This document shows, piece by piece, positions 32,334 through 44,200 of a stretch of 64,000 nt of DNA. The notes beneath the pieces were generated by a model. The model saw only the letters and a list, made by a program, of their open reading frames with translations. It was not told where the DNA came from and ran no database searches. The DNA is from Primulina eburnea (Eukaryota > Streptophyta > Magnoliopsida > Lamiales > Gesneriaceae): assembly GCF_022965805.1 (NCBI RefSeq), contig NC_133105.1:32794709-32858708 (forward strand), read 5' to 3'. Numbering within the stretch: position 1 is the stretch's first letter; every line of letters starts with the position of its first letter. The position numbers and the translations under genes are program-made.

Positions 32334-34312
32334 TTAGATCTTGACATCTTGACATTCAAGATATTTAGATCTTGACATCTTGACATTCTAGTACCCAAAA
32401 CGCAGTGGAAGTTTTTAAAATTTTTACATCTTGACATTCAAAATATTTTTGAGCACTCATATGATTTTAATAAATAAACATTCATAGGATGTTTAGTTTA
32501 TATCGCTAGTGAATTTTCATTTGGCTCCAATCATGCCGGTATAAGCGAAAGTAGCTCTTGTTGTAAATCTTACAAACTTTTTTCAAATCTTCTTTCTTGA
32601 ATCTCCTAATCCGGTCTACGACTGAATTATTTTTCCTCTTCCAAATTACAATAGAAATTATATATAAGGATTTTACGTAGAGATTGATATGAGGTGGCCG
32701 AAAACAAAGAGAGTGGGAGGAGGTTGCTTTTTCGAAAACCCCTTGGCTAGGAGGCTAGGGTTTTCCGAAAATTGTGAATGAATTGTTTTTAACACTAAGC
32801 TTAATTCACATATATAAGCTTACGGCCCATTAATTAAATTAAACACTTAATGGGCTTAATCAATTAATTATTCTAGTCCAACTAGTTTAATTAATTCATT
32901 AATATTTTAAAGTTCAATTAAAAACCTTAATAATATTTATGTTGGTCTTGTACTCCTACAAACCCCTTATACATATACCCATTTCATTTAACTGAAATTC
33001 TTTATAAAGTCAACATTTGAATTTAATATTTATATTATAAATTCATCTCCTTGAATTTATCACCTCCACAATTTAATATTTAATAAACTCAACTTTTAAG
33101 TTTAATAAACTAAATTCACCAATTTTATAAATTCAACTTCTTAAATTTACTATCTAATAAATTCAACTCCTTGAATTTATTTTCTCAAAATGTAATTATC
33201 ATAAATTCAATTCCTTGAATTTATTATATCATAATATAAATTCAATTTCTTGAATTTATTCTCTCAACGAGAACAAAATGATCCAGTGCTTGTGTGACCC
33301 TCAATGGTTTAGGGATACAGCTAGCTGTGGGTTCACCACTCTTTGTGATTCAAGACATAATATTTTATTCGGGCTTAGCCTAATTTGTCCCATTTTATGT
33401 ATCAACAATTGATCATTAGAATGTCAGAAATCATATTTCTGATTAAACCCATCGAATCATGGTAAGAGTGTCTAGTAGCATTGCCCCATGATTCCTTAAG
33501 TATCACTAACAGTGCCTGCAATAACTAGTCGATTATGTTTAACGTACAGTATGGTCCCTTCATCTCATATATCTCGATTAAATCTGCAACCATAGGTTCA
33601 TCAAGGGTTGCATAATAATTCGACAAATATGTGACACTTATAAATATTGGCATCACATGTACTATTAGAGAACTCCTTCTCCAACATACATCTCATACTC
33701 CGGCTAGAGATTCCACACACTGTTATTTCATCAGATCACAGGATATCCACACCCGTAGGTGAGCGGTAAATTCCCAACTACAATGCATTGGCTCCTACAT
33801 GTGTCGAAACTGTACTCAATCTCGTCACTTGATGACTCTCCTGGAGCCGGTAAACGAGTCAAAGCACATCCCTAGCATATAAAGCCTCAGTGTTGTTCCG
33901 GGTCGTAAGGACTAACGGTGTACAATCATAACCACAAACTTATCCTCTCGATGAATGATAACCACTTGGAAAGTCGGAGAGAGGGTTGTTCGGTATAATT
34001 ATCACATGGTACACAACATCACAGATGCTAGTCTCGAGCTCAAGCGACCTTTATCCATGTTTTAGGTGGCTGAATCGACTAGGAACGAATTTAGATTATA
34101 TAGTGTTTACACATGAGTTTCAACATTGAATTACGATTCATTTGTATTAAAGTATAATCAAGGTCTTTATCTATGTTGATAACATATGTCTATAGATAAA
34201 GAAATAACAAACCATGAAATAATGATTTATATTAAATAAAGATTGCTTACTATAACTTGAGTCAATAAATTCCCTAGCCAACCGTTGACTTGTAAGGCAT
34301 CTACTCTGAAAA
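32334..34312 (-). repeat. Copia-3 5' LTR with damaged start
   Basis: Colinear with the Copia-1 LTR but more complete on the right, ending near CATCTACTCTGA instead of the usual CTACTCTAACA. At its left edge a deletion between two TTAGA copies removed the PBS and the first LTR bases. A 31-bp tandem duplication (AGATCTTGACATCTTGACAT unit) then follows at 32336-32390. The stem-loop array of the Copia-1 type lies at 33003-33260. Confidence 0.85.
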
Positions 34313-34914
34313 TACATATTATGAATCTGTCATTGTTGTTAATATATTGTTGTTAATATATGGATGGATCGAATTAATTATTTATATAAAGATATTTTAG
34401 GTATTTGACATATATTATTGTTTCCTAATTTTTTTTTAAATTATGGGTAGCTGTCATTAAGTCATAATTCACATACATAGATAAGTCAAAAGAACATAGT
34501 TTGAGAGGAAAAAGATTCTTGTAAAAATTATTATTGTTTTCAGAGTGTACTACTATAAATCTTGTGTGTACTTGTGTTTATCATTCGTCCTTTTTATCGC
34601 TTTCGAAAATTAAAACCTGGCCTTATTTCATAGCCACTGTTGATTCCCTCAAGATGATCGATTTCATTTGCTAAGAACAACTTCTTTTGAAAGTTCAAGG
34701 GGATTGTTGAATAAATATACCAAATATGGTGACATTAAATAAAGTATATTAATTGAGATATATAATACATATATTTGCATAATATAGTACATGAATTATT
34801 TAGGTACATGAATATCATCCTGTATAAGCCTATGAACTGGTATTCTCCATGTATGCTTATTTATGATTATCATTATTAGTCAATACTCATAAATTGCATC
34901 AATATGTATGATAT
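34313..34914. other. 3' flank of the desaturase gene
   Basis: About 600 bp of AT-rich DNA between the Copia-3 LTR and the desaturase stop codon, with a short duplication TTGTTAATATA at about 34336-34360. No gene or clear transposon found. It presumably holds the 3' UTR and terminator; no decisive polyadenylation signal was seen. Confidence 0.5.
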
Positions 34915-36271
34915 TCAAATCTTTCTACCAAATATCCAACTAAAGGGAACACTGTCCGATGCTTGATTTGCCTGTGCTTGTGCCCTCTCTTCTAACTTCC
35001 TGAACCTTGGAACTAACCCACACAAATATTCTTGTGCTTTACGCCCCTCGTCTGAGAGGCCTGTCAACTTCTCCACACCCCATCTGTCCACTAAGTATTC
35101 CATAATGTCTGTATAGTCCCTGGTAGTGTAAACTCCAATCTGTTGTCCGACGGCTGAGAAGTTTATGAAAAGATTTTTATCCACACCGTCATACATCATA
35201 TGGGCTGGCATTACGATTTTCTTCTTCATCATGTCAGCGAAAGACCTAACCATGTCATCGGGATCGATCTCAAAAACCTTCTCGACAATTCTGGTGTAGG
35301 CAGTTTCATGGCGTTTCTCATCTGAGGCAATAACCCCACAAATCTGAGCCAGTTTTGTATCCCCATATTTTTTGGCAAGCCTAGCAGTGTTTCCATGAGA
35401 TATGAAAGTTGCCCTTTCTTGAAATGAAACGTAGATAATTCCATGATATGTGTTGTTCTCCGTGCGTACATCCTTTTAGTTTTAAAGTACAGAATGACAA
35501 GGTTAAAAACTCAAAAAACATGCAGCAGAATAAGTTTATTGTTAATTACATTTAAATAAAAATTACCATCCCAGAACCGATCAAATATTGTATGGTTTTC
35601 TCGATTTGTTTCATATCAACGCGCCCTGAAAGATAAAGATATCGATTGAGAAGATCGCCGTGACGGTTCTCTTCTGCAGTCCACCCTCGGAACCAAGCAG
35701 CCAAAGGCGTGGGGTTAACACCAGTATCATCTCTGATTCCATCAAAATTGCTAACAAATGTCTGATAAGTTGGAAGTGCTTCCTCCGTAATCATGTGACC
35801 AACCAATGCAACAAAAAAGTCATCTGGGATCTCTTTGGTTCTCTCCCTCAGTTCTTTGACCTGATCTTCGTATCCTTCGGAAGTGTAGTCGGGCAAATAG
35901 TCACTCGGCTGCCAAGATTTCTCGACGTCTTTTAGCATCACCAAGATATTGTTTTCAACCCAATCATTCAGCCCATTTATTATCTCACCTTTTTCTGGTG
36001 GCATGAAACGAGTCACTTGGTTGAGTACATTTCTCGGGGGAGTGAATGGTTCTTTTAGGTTTGTCACCTCCCTACAATCAAGAAGACATAAAACCTATCG
36101 ATATTGTAAAAAAAAAAAAAAAAAACAAGACAACTTAGAATCAAGAAGATACACTGAAGAAGAATGAATTGTCGACGCCATGGAAACTCTGCGGGAAGAT
36201 CTGATATCAGCATCAGGAAAAGAAGACATCATCTTGTAGGAAGTGAAAGCAAGATTAGTTGTAAGTGCCAT
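34915..36271 (-). CDS. Plastidial acyl-[acyl-carrier-protein] desaturase, three exons
   Basis: Soluble di-iron enzyme of the chloroplast stroma that puts a double bond into acyl-ACP using O2 and reduced ferredoxin. Exons 36155-36271, 35567-36067 and 34915-35472; introns of 87 and 94 bp, both GT-AG and phase 0; product 391 aa. The start at 36271 gives a Ser/Arg-rich transit peptide (about 1-31); an upstream in-frame Met lies beyond the TATA box. All six iron ligands are present: E134, E172, H175 (EENRH), E225, E258, H261 (DEKRH). From V40 it aligns to castor delta-9 18:0-ACP desaturase without indels (my recall of that sequence). Pocket positions differ: F143, N146, F147, V208, I218, where castor has M114, T117, L118, P179, F189. 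Family certain; 18:0 specificity doubtful. No internal stop, so probably functional. Confidence 0.93.
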
Positions 36272-36365
36272 TTGCAATCTAATTATGCAGAATTTAATGG
36301 ATTTTGCCAGAAAGAAGATTGAGAAATAAAAGAAGTAATGGGAAATTGCATGGTGCAGAGGAGTG

Positions 36366-36373
36366 TTTAAATA
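36366..36373 (-). promoter_or_regulatory. Putative TATA box of the desaturase gene
   Basis: The minus strand reads TATTTAAA, 95 bp upstream of the chosen ATG, giving an inferred 5' UTR of about 65 nt. It lies downstream of the alternative Met at 36412, which supports the ATG at 36271. Confidence 0.5.
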
Positions 36374-36374
36374 G

Positions 36375-36925
36375 GAAAAAAGAATACATATTAATTTGAA
36401 CTTATTTTGCATGTAATTGTTTACAAGTTTAATTTTAATGTAATAAACGGAGCTTTGGACTGAAACAACTATATCTTCAAATTAAGACAATTAAGATTAT
36501 TCTAGCTGAACATTTTCACATATACATACAAATAAATGTAAAATGTCGAACAATTTTTTTTTGTTTTTGTATATATATATATATATATTTTTTTTTGGTG
36601 GGCGGGATTTAGGCGGCTAATAAAAGTAAGCTTCGATTATAACGTAGATTATGTGATGCAGTTAAACATAAACTTAATTAATACGTAAAATATAGATCAC
36701 TGACTATTTTTTTGTGGTTAGGCGACTAATAAATGCAAAATAGATTCGGCATGCTACTTAGACATGCTGTTTCAGTCAAGAACAAGATTAGGCATGCTGT
36801 TTAGACGAAATTGCATATTTTTAAAAAAGAAAAAAATCCATTAGTATGTTATGACCAATATAAAATTCTTTGCGTTCTTAATGTTTGGACTTCAAACTAT
36901 TCCGGTTTTACGCGTTTTTAATGAA
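36375..36925. other. Upstream region of the desaturase gene
   Basis: AT-rich intergenic DNA with a (TA)n run at about 36571-36589 and several poly-T tracts. No gene or clear transposon found. The available promoter space is short, about 550 bp, before the Copia-5 LTR begins. Confidence 0.5.
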
Positions 36926-38846
36926 GAGATGGCCGAGAGGATTTTGTGAAAGGAAGGTGTTTTTTCTCTTTCCTTTTCTTTTTTTTTTTTTTTGCAAAAA
37001 ATGAAATTAGTTTTTAATCATGAGTCCTAGTGGTGTATATATAGAATGAGACTCCTAATCTAATTAGGAGTTACTATCTACCACAAGGACTTTAATAATT
37101 TCATTATGTTTAAACTCTCATATAATCAATATATAATGTATTTATTAACATTTAATAATACATGATATTATAATATCATATATGCATATGTTATATCACC
37201 ATATAAAATATATACATTGATATGTATATTAAATAAATAATTACTATTTAATTTATAAACTAACATCTTGGTCAATTTAATTATTGACTCCTCTAGATCA
37301 CTTATGAGAATTTGTGGATGTTTGTAGTTATCATAATAGCACAATCATTTAATTAATTAGTAAATTCCAAATTCACCAAAAAAATGATTTCGAACTCATT
37401 ATAACTCCGATCGACGATCTAAGAGCGCCGATGCACCAAAGATACAAGTATCGTTTATATATTGAAAATTGAAAATTTCAAAAATCAAAATTTCACTTAC
37501 CAAATTTAGAACTTACCATATATAACAGTTACCATATTTTGCAGCTGCCAATTTTGTAAACTCCTTTACTAAAACAGACAGTTCTACTCTCCTTCATTTA
37601 GCAATCATGTAACTTCCATTTCTTCCATCCAATGAAATAAACTCATAAACTCCTTTATAAGCTTCCTGTTTGATCTCCATCAAACTATAGTCGTCAAATT
37701 TCAACTCCTTTAAATTCGACTATCTCAATGGGAACACAGAATCCGATACTTGTGTGACCCTCAATGGTTCAGGGATACAGCTAGCCGTGGGTTCACATCT
37801 CCATGTGATTCAGAATAACATTTATTCTTATTCGGTCTTACCCTAGTTAGCCTCATTCTTTTCATCAATACCTTGATCAAGAATGTTAGAACTCATTTCT
37901 GATTGCACCCATCGGATCATGATAAGAGCGTCTAGTAGCATCGGCCCATGATCCTCTAGGTATCACTGATAGTTCCTGCAAGAACCTTTAGTCATGGTTA
38001 GCGCATAGTATGTTCCCTTCAACACATATATCCCGGTCGAATCTACAACCATTGGTATATCGAGAGTTGCATGTGAATTCGATGACGATGTGATTTATCT
38101 TTGAGTACTACTAGTAGCATGGTATGTACAACTAGGAAAACACCTTTCCCGAAAGTACATTTCTTGCTCTGACCAGAGACTCCTTGCACTATTAACTCAT
38201 TTGATCACATAGGATATCTTCACTAGTAGGCGAACGGTGAATCCCCGACTAAAATGCATTTTTTCTTACCTATTTCGATACTACACCCAACCTCGCTACC
38301 TGATGAACCTCGATAGAGTCGGTAAGCGTATAAAAATGTATGCTAGTACGTATAGCCCCTACATTGTCCCGGGTCAAAGGACTAATGGTGTACAACCATA
38401 ACTGAGGACTATTCCACTCGACAAGTCAGATTAACTTGGACAGTCCGAGGGAAGGTTGTTCAATGCATCATCATATGATCATCCATCTGTGTGAATGCAC
38501 ATCTCCATGCCCTTGTCAATGAAACATGGCATTTACGTCACAGACGCTAGTTTCGAGCTCGAGCGACCTTTATCTTTGTTTTAGGTAGTTGATTCGACTA
38601 GGAACCTGTTTAGAATATACAGTACACTTCCTAATGAGTTTAATGATATTACGTTACGACGTAGACCTCATGGTACCTATTGTATATTAAAGGACTTTAT
38701 ATATGCAGCTTGCATGGGTATACAGATAAAGTATAATGCGATAACCGAATAAAATTATATAATATTATTAAAATAAATATTGATTTACATTAGAGTCAAT
38801 AAAAGCCCTAGCCACAAGTTGGCTTGCCGGGCACCTACTCTAACAA
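36926..38846 (-). repeat. Copia-5 3' LTR, one end truncated
   Basis: The right edge is CACCTACTCTAACA, the family TG end, next to a pol tail. The segment 37720-38846 matches all copia LTRs here; 36926-37090 matches the Copia-5 5' LTR start (56925-57070), preserving GAGATGGCCGAGAGG. About 100 bp of the far end, present at 56818-56924, is missing. Confidence 0.8.
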
Positions 38847-38876
38847 CCTCTCACTTGCCCTATAGTCAACTGCCGA

Positions 38877-41238
38877 TAGATCTTAGACCCATCGCTTCCC
38901 GATGCTTCTCAAAACAATGGTCCTGACAGGGGCTTCGTCAGTGGATCAGCAACGTTATCTTCATAGGCGAATCTCTTTACCAAAATGTCTCCTATTCCCA
39001 CAATCTCCTGGATTATGTGGAACTTTATCAGTATATGTTTGGATCGCTGATTAGACCTCTATTTTTTTCGCTTGCGCTACGGCACCAATATTGTCACAGT
39101 AGACCAGGATTGGATCAACTATTTGAGGAATGACACCAAACTATTGGATGAAATTCCTCATCGAAACAACCTCCTTTCCTGCAACCGATGCAGATATGTA
39201 TTCGGCCTCAATGGTTGAATCCCTGTGGTGTCTTGCTTGGAATTCTTCCAGGAGACAACACCACCATTGAGCTTGAATACAAATCCAGAGGTTGATTTTT
39301 GAATCATCAAAATATGATTGGAAGGTAGAATAAGTATAGCCTTCCAATTTTAGTTCTCCACTCCTATATACCAAGAACAAATTCCTAGTTTTTCTCAAGT
39401 AGTTAAGAGTCCTTCATTGCTTTCCAATGCTGTGGACCAGGATTCGACTGATATCGGCTTGCAACACTCAGTGCATATGCAATATCAGGCAGAGTACATA
39501 TCATAACATACATAATATTGCCTATGGCAGGTGCATATGGAATGCGATTCATGATTTCTATCTCTTCATCAGTCATAGGGCACATAGACGAACAGATTCA
39601 CACCATGGGACATTGGGAGATAACTTCTCTTGGACTTCTCCATAGAGAATCTCCTTAGTATAGTATCGATATATGTGTATTTTGTGATCCCTAGCATCAT
39701 CTTTGATCTATCCCTATAAATCTATATTCCTAATACATGTGATGCTTCACCCATATCCTTCAGAGAGAACATACCAGCTAACCATACTTTAGTTGACTGT
39801 AACATCCCTACATTACTACACTCCCACTAACCTTCTTGCATACACAAGGTTCCTAAGGATTTTTGGCAAGATCAAACTCTTTGATAGTGTTGTCAAATCT
39901 GAGGTTCCAGCTACTTGATGCCTGTTTGAGTTCATAAAGGGATCTCTGAAGTCTGCATACTTTATGATCACTTCCTACTGATGTGAATTCTTCAGGTTGA
40001 GATATGTAAATCTCTTCCTTAATATCCCCATTAAGGAACACTTTTTTCACAATCATCTGCAATATTTCATAATCATACCATGCTGCTATGGCTTGCAGTA
40101 TTCTAATGGACTTGAACATTGCGACTGGAAAAAAGGTTTCCTCATAGTCAATACCTTGCCTTTGAGTACATCTTTTTGCTACCAGTATAACTTTGAAGGT
40201 CACCACCTTCCCATCTGCTCCAAGTTTCCTTTTGTAAATCCATTTGCATTCTATGGGAACAATTCCCTCAGGTGGATCTACTAAGGACCATACTTGGTCC
40301 GAATACATGGACTCCATCTCGGACAGCATGGCTTCAAGCCATTTAGATGCATCGGCATCAGACAATGCTTCCTTGAAATTTCTTGGATCACATCTAGGAA
40401 TGGGCTCACCTTGGACCTCTTCAAGAAGCAGGCTCAACCTATTAGGTGGCCTTGAGATCCATTCGGATCTTCTAAGATCTTGTGTTTCTTTGATTGGATG
40501 TTGGGGTGTGGGTTCTACTATTTGTGTAGTAGGAGGTTCTCGAATCTCATCGATTTCTATCATTTCGTCTTTTCTTTCCAATAGAAACTCCTTCTCTAAG
40601 AAGATGATATTCCTTGAAACAAACACCTTTCTTTCACTGGGATAATAGAAGTAATATCCAATGGAGTACTTTGGATATCCTACAAAGCAGCACAAATTAG
40701 CTCTAATATACAATTTGTCTTCAACTGATTGATTCACGTAAGCAAGGCATCCCCATATTCTTAGGTAAGAATATTTGGGCGGCTTTCCAATCCATATCTC
40801 ATATGGAGTTTTATCCACTGTCTTTGTATGGATTTGATTCAACAACCTTGCCGCTATTTCAAGCGCATATCCCCAAATGGATGGCGGCAATTCAGTGAAT
40901 CTAATCATAAATCGGATCATGTCCATCAATGTTCTTTTACGACATTCTGCACACCATTCAACTGGCGTGTGGCAGGTGGAGTCCACTGTGAGAGAATCTC
41001 ATTCCATTTAAGGTAGTCTTGAAAATCTGTACTCAAGTATTCTCTACCTTGATCTGATCGTTGGGTTTTAATACTCTTTCCTAACTGTTTATCTACTTCT
41101 ACTCAGAATTATTTGAACTTTTCAAAAGCTTTAGACTTGTATTTCATTAAATACACATACCCAAACCTCGAATGGTCATCGGTAAATGTAATGAAGTAGG
41201 AATGACCAAATTTCGTGCCAAGACTTAGCGAGCCACAC
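38877..41238 (-). pseudogene. Copia-5 pol remnant (integrase C-terminus, RT, RNase H)
   Basis: Largest open piece is 39853-40986: integrase C-terminal region (TPYEIWIGKPPKYSYL), linker and RT fingers (WIYKRKLGADG, FLNGDIKEEIYI). Around 39812 about 44 bp are missing relative to Copia-6, exactly where the RT catalytic YVDD is encoded. RNase H fragments lie at 39141-39585. The copy cannot reverse-transcribe. Confidence 0.85.
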
Positions 41239-44200
41239 TGTAACGCCCCAAAAATTCGAAGGTCAACGCGAACCTCATGCATGCAATTATTAAATTCTCT
41301 TGTATTTTAATTAAATGTTTTAATTGCATGAATTAATTATGTTTTGCATATTTGCATGTCTAAAATATATTTTTCTACATGGTTGCATTAAAATTAAGGG
41401 GCATGTTTTTTCATATTTGCATGCGAGCCACACTATTTTGTTTAAATTTTTTTATTAAATAATTTTTTAATTATTTAAATTAAGGGTGATGCTTTTTTCT
41501 TATTTTTGAAAATAAGGGGTTTTGAGGTGATTTTATACGTCGGGATGTAATTTTTATCATTTTTGGATTTTCAACAAAAATGCGAACATTTTAGCAACCC
41601 GACTAATAAATTTACAAACTTTATTAAACAAAACTATTTTAATTAAATCTTAATCAAGCACTAATGGGCCTAAATTTATGCTTCATGGGCCTAAGCATTA
41701 ATTAGTGATTGAATTAGTGTTTAAATATGATAAATCACCCCATACTTCACATAAAACTCATGCCTCACTTTTCACAAATTTTTAACACCAAAACTCTCTC
41801 CCAAAACACTTCATTACACGAAACACACACCCTATGCTTTGAAGTAACTTTCAAAAATTTCAAAGGGGATTCAAGCCAAGGTTGTCATCGCCGTTTTTCG
41901 CAATCGTCAATGATTATTCGTGCGTAATTGGCACGCCATATTCTTTTCTTCAAACATCTATCACACCATAGTATTTATTTAATTGTGTTTTGCATGAAAA
42001 ATAAGGGAAACTTGGTTATATTTTCGTTTTTGCATCAAGAAGGGTTTTTAAATCATGTGTGTTGATCCAAAATTTATGTTTAACATGATCCTAAGGTGCT
42101 GCCATGATTAGGTAAGATTTAAGGATGGTTTTATATGAAATATAGAGTCATAGGATCACACCAAAGACGTTGCAAAACAAGTAAACCACAGTTGGAACCA
42201 ACTTGCTGTCCTAGTGTTGAAGGGCTCGTTCTATGGGATTGTTGGCTGGGCTTGGGTTTGGTTAGGACTAGGACCTGGATATGGACGGGGTTGAGTCAAG
42301 TAAGAGTCCTAGCCATGCTAAGACTCAAAAATCAGGGGCTGGGAGGAGTCCTTGTCAACAAGGACTCCACCCGAGAAGCATAAGTGCAGGCTGGGGTGTG
42401 CAGCAGCGTTCAGATGACTAAGGGGCTCGGTCAGGGGCTTTGGCTTGGCTAGGTTGGGTCCTTAGAGTTCTATAAGGGTTCTTGAGTGGCTGGTTCAAGG
42501 GGTGGCTCGATGGTTAGAGGGCTAGCAACAGAAAACGTGGAGTTCATGTCAAGGAATGATTCTCGGCCAAGCATGTACGTATCTGGTGATGTGCTTTGTG
42601 CACGATTTCAGTAACTTGGGTTGGTCTTGGCTTGGTCTGGGCATGGTCTAGGGAAGGTTAGGGTCATGGGTGGTCAGTGGTTAGATGGCTAGAAGAGTCC
42701 TAGACAACTAGGAAACCCAATTCAACAAAAACACTAACACACGCACACAAGCATGAAAACGGGCCTTCTGTCCAGCAAGTCTTTGAGCGGCCCAGGGCCA
42801 GTTTTTTGGGCTGGGATCGGTTAGTAGGGTCCCTAAGTGGGTTTTCTAGGTTTTGGGTCAAGGTGGCTCGGGTGTGGCTCGAGTAAATTGCGAGATGGCT
42901 CGGTGGGTTCGTTAGTGTGTCAAAATCAAAAATTAAAAGGCTAAAATTGAATCCATGGGTCCACGGGTGTAGCTCATGACTTAAAAGGGTAGAATAAATA
43001 TTAAAAATGTTATGTTTAAAATTTGTGATCAAAATAATAAGTTTTGGATTTTTCGGGATTTAATCGCCGCATGAAACGCTAATTAACGAATTAATTAAAA
43101 AGACTAGTTTTAAGCATTATAAAATTTTGGAAAATTGTATTTAAGCTTTAATATTATTAAAATTCTAAGTTTTAATTTGGGAATTTTACATTAAGGTTTG
43201 GTTTTATTCGGGATTTAAAACGCAGTAATATGTTACGTGTAAAGATTAATTTAAAAGCCCTCGATTTAAGCTAAATAAAAATATGAGAAAATTCAAGTAG
43301 GCTTAAATAATTATTTGGGACATGTTAGAGTCAATGAAATTAAGAAAAAAGTCAAAAACGTGAATTTTTACGTCTAGGTGTAAAACGGTCTTTTTATTCG
43401 TAAAAATTAGTAAACGTCATTGCATTGTCCTGAAAATTGTTTTCCGTGTTAATATGATGAATTCAAATGGTTATGAATTTTATGAGGTTGATTTTAAATG
43501 TTTATGATTTAATATGTCAAAATGTTATTTTAAATGTTTATGATTTTTATATATGTTAAAGTTTATTTTAAATGGTTACGGATTTTAATATGTTAAAATG
43601 TTTATTTTAAAATGTTTATGGATGTTTATGATTATGCTAAATTGTGATTTTTAAATGTTCATGAATTTTATGGTTTAATTATTGGACATTTAAAAGATAT
43701 GTTGCATGATTGGTTTCAAAATAAAATGATATTATATGCATGTTTTTATTAAGTGATGGAAATACGACATGTTTAAGGACGTGAAGGGATTGTGACTAAA
43801 TATGTGATATGTTGGAAATATCGTGAGGGTTATTGTCCCAGTGGGAGCCCGACGAACGTGTTTCCATTGATACGAATACGAATACGTTGATATGTTGTCC
43901 ATGGAATCAGTTGACAGATGAGAGTGTTGCTGATGTATCCGCCGCCCAGTACTGTTGTTTTATTTAGATGGATCCAACGCCCAATACGTTTAAGAATACG
44001 AGGCACAATCACGATCTGAATTCAACAAACATGAATATGAATATGAATATGAATACGAATACGAATATGAATACGAATACGAATATGAATATGAATATGT
44101 TAATATGAATATGTTGATAAGAAAATGTTTACGAAAATGTTTATGGGCATGTTTATGTTTAAAGTGATGCATCATTATGGAAAATGTTTTTAAAGTTTAT

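Larger units (their letters stand above)
13544..34312 (-). mobile_element. Copia-3: old Ty1/copia element split by a three-level nest
   Basis: Pieces: a pol/gag remnant and leader at 13544-16056, the leader continuing at 31964-32332, and the 5' LTR at 32334-34312. Continuity is shown by the TATCA duplication on both sides of the 16057-31958 insertion and by the same run of leader sequence in uninterrupted Copia-1 (around 4400-4450). Protease, most of integrase, RT, RNase H and the 3' LTR are missing. The PBS has been lost by a short deletion. Confidence 0.85.

Noticed and set aside
35229..35471. Separate 80-codon frame overlapping desaturase exon 3
   Set aside because: It is the exon read in a shifted frame; the exon 3 frame starting at Asp207 continues without a stop to 34915.
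36095..36412. Longer N-terminus for the desaturase starting at Met 36412
   Set aside because: The added residues are hydrophobic and unlike a transit peptide, and the putative TATA box lies inside this stretch; Met at 36271 matches family length.
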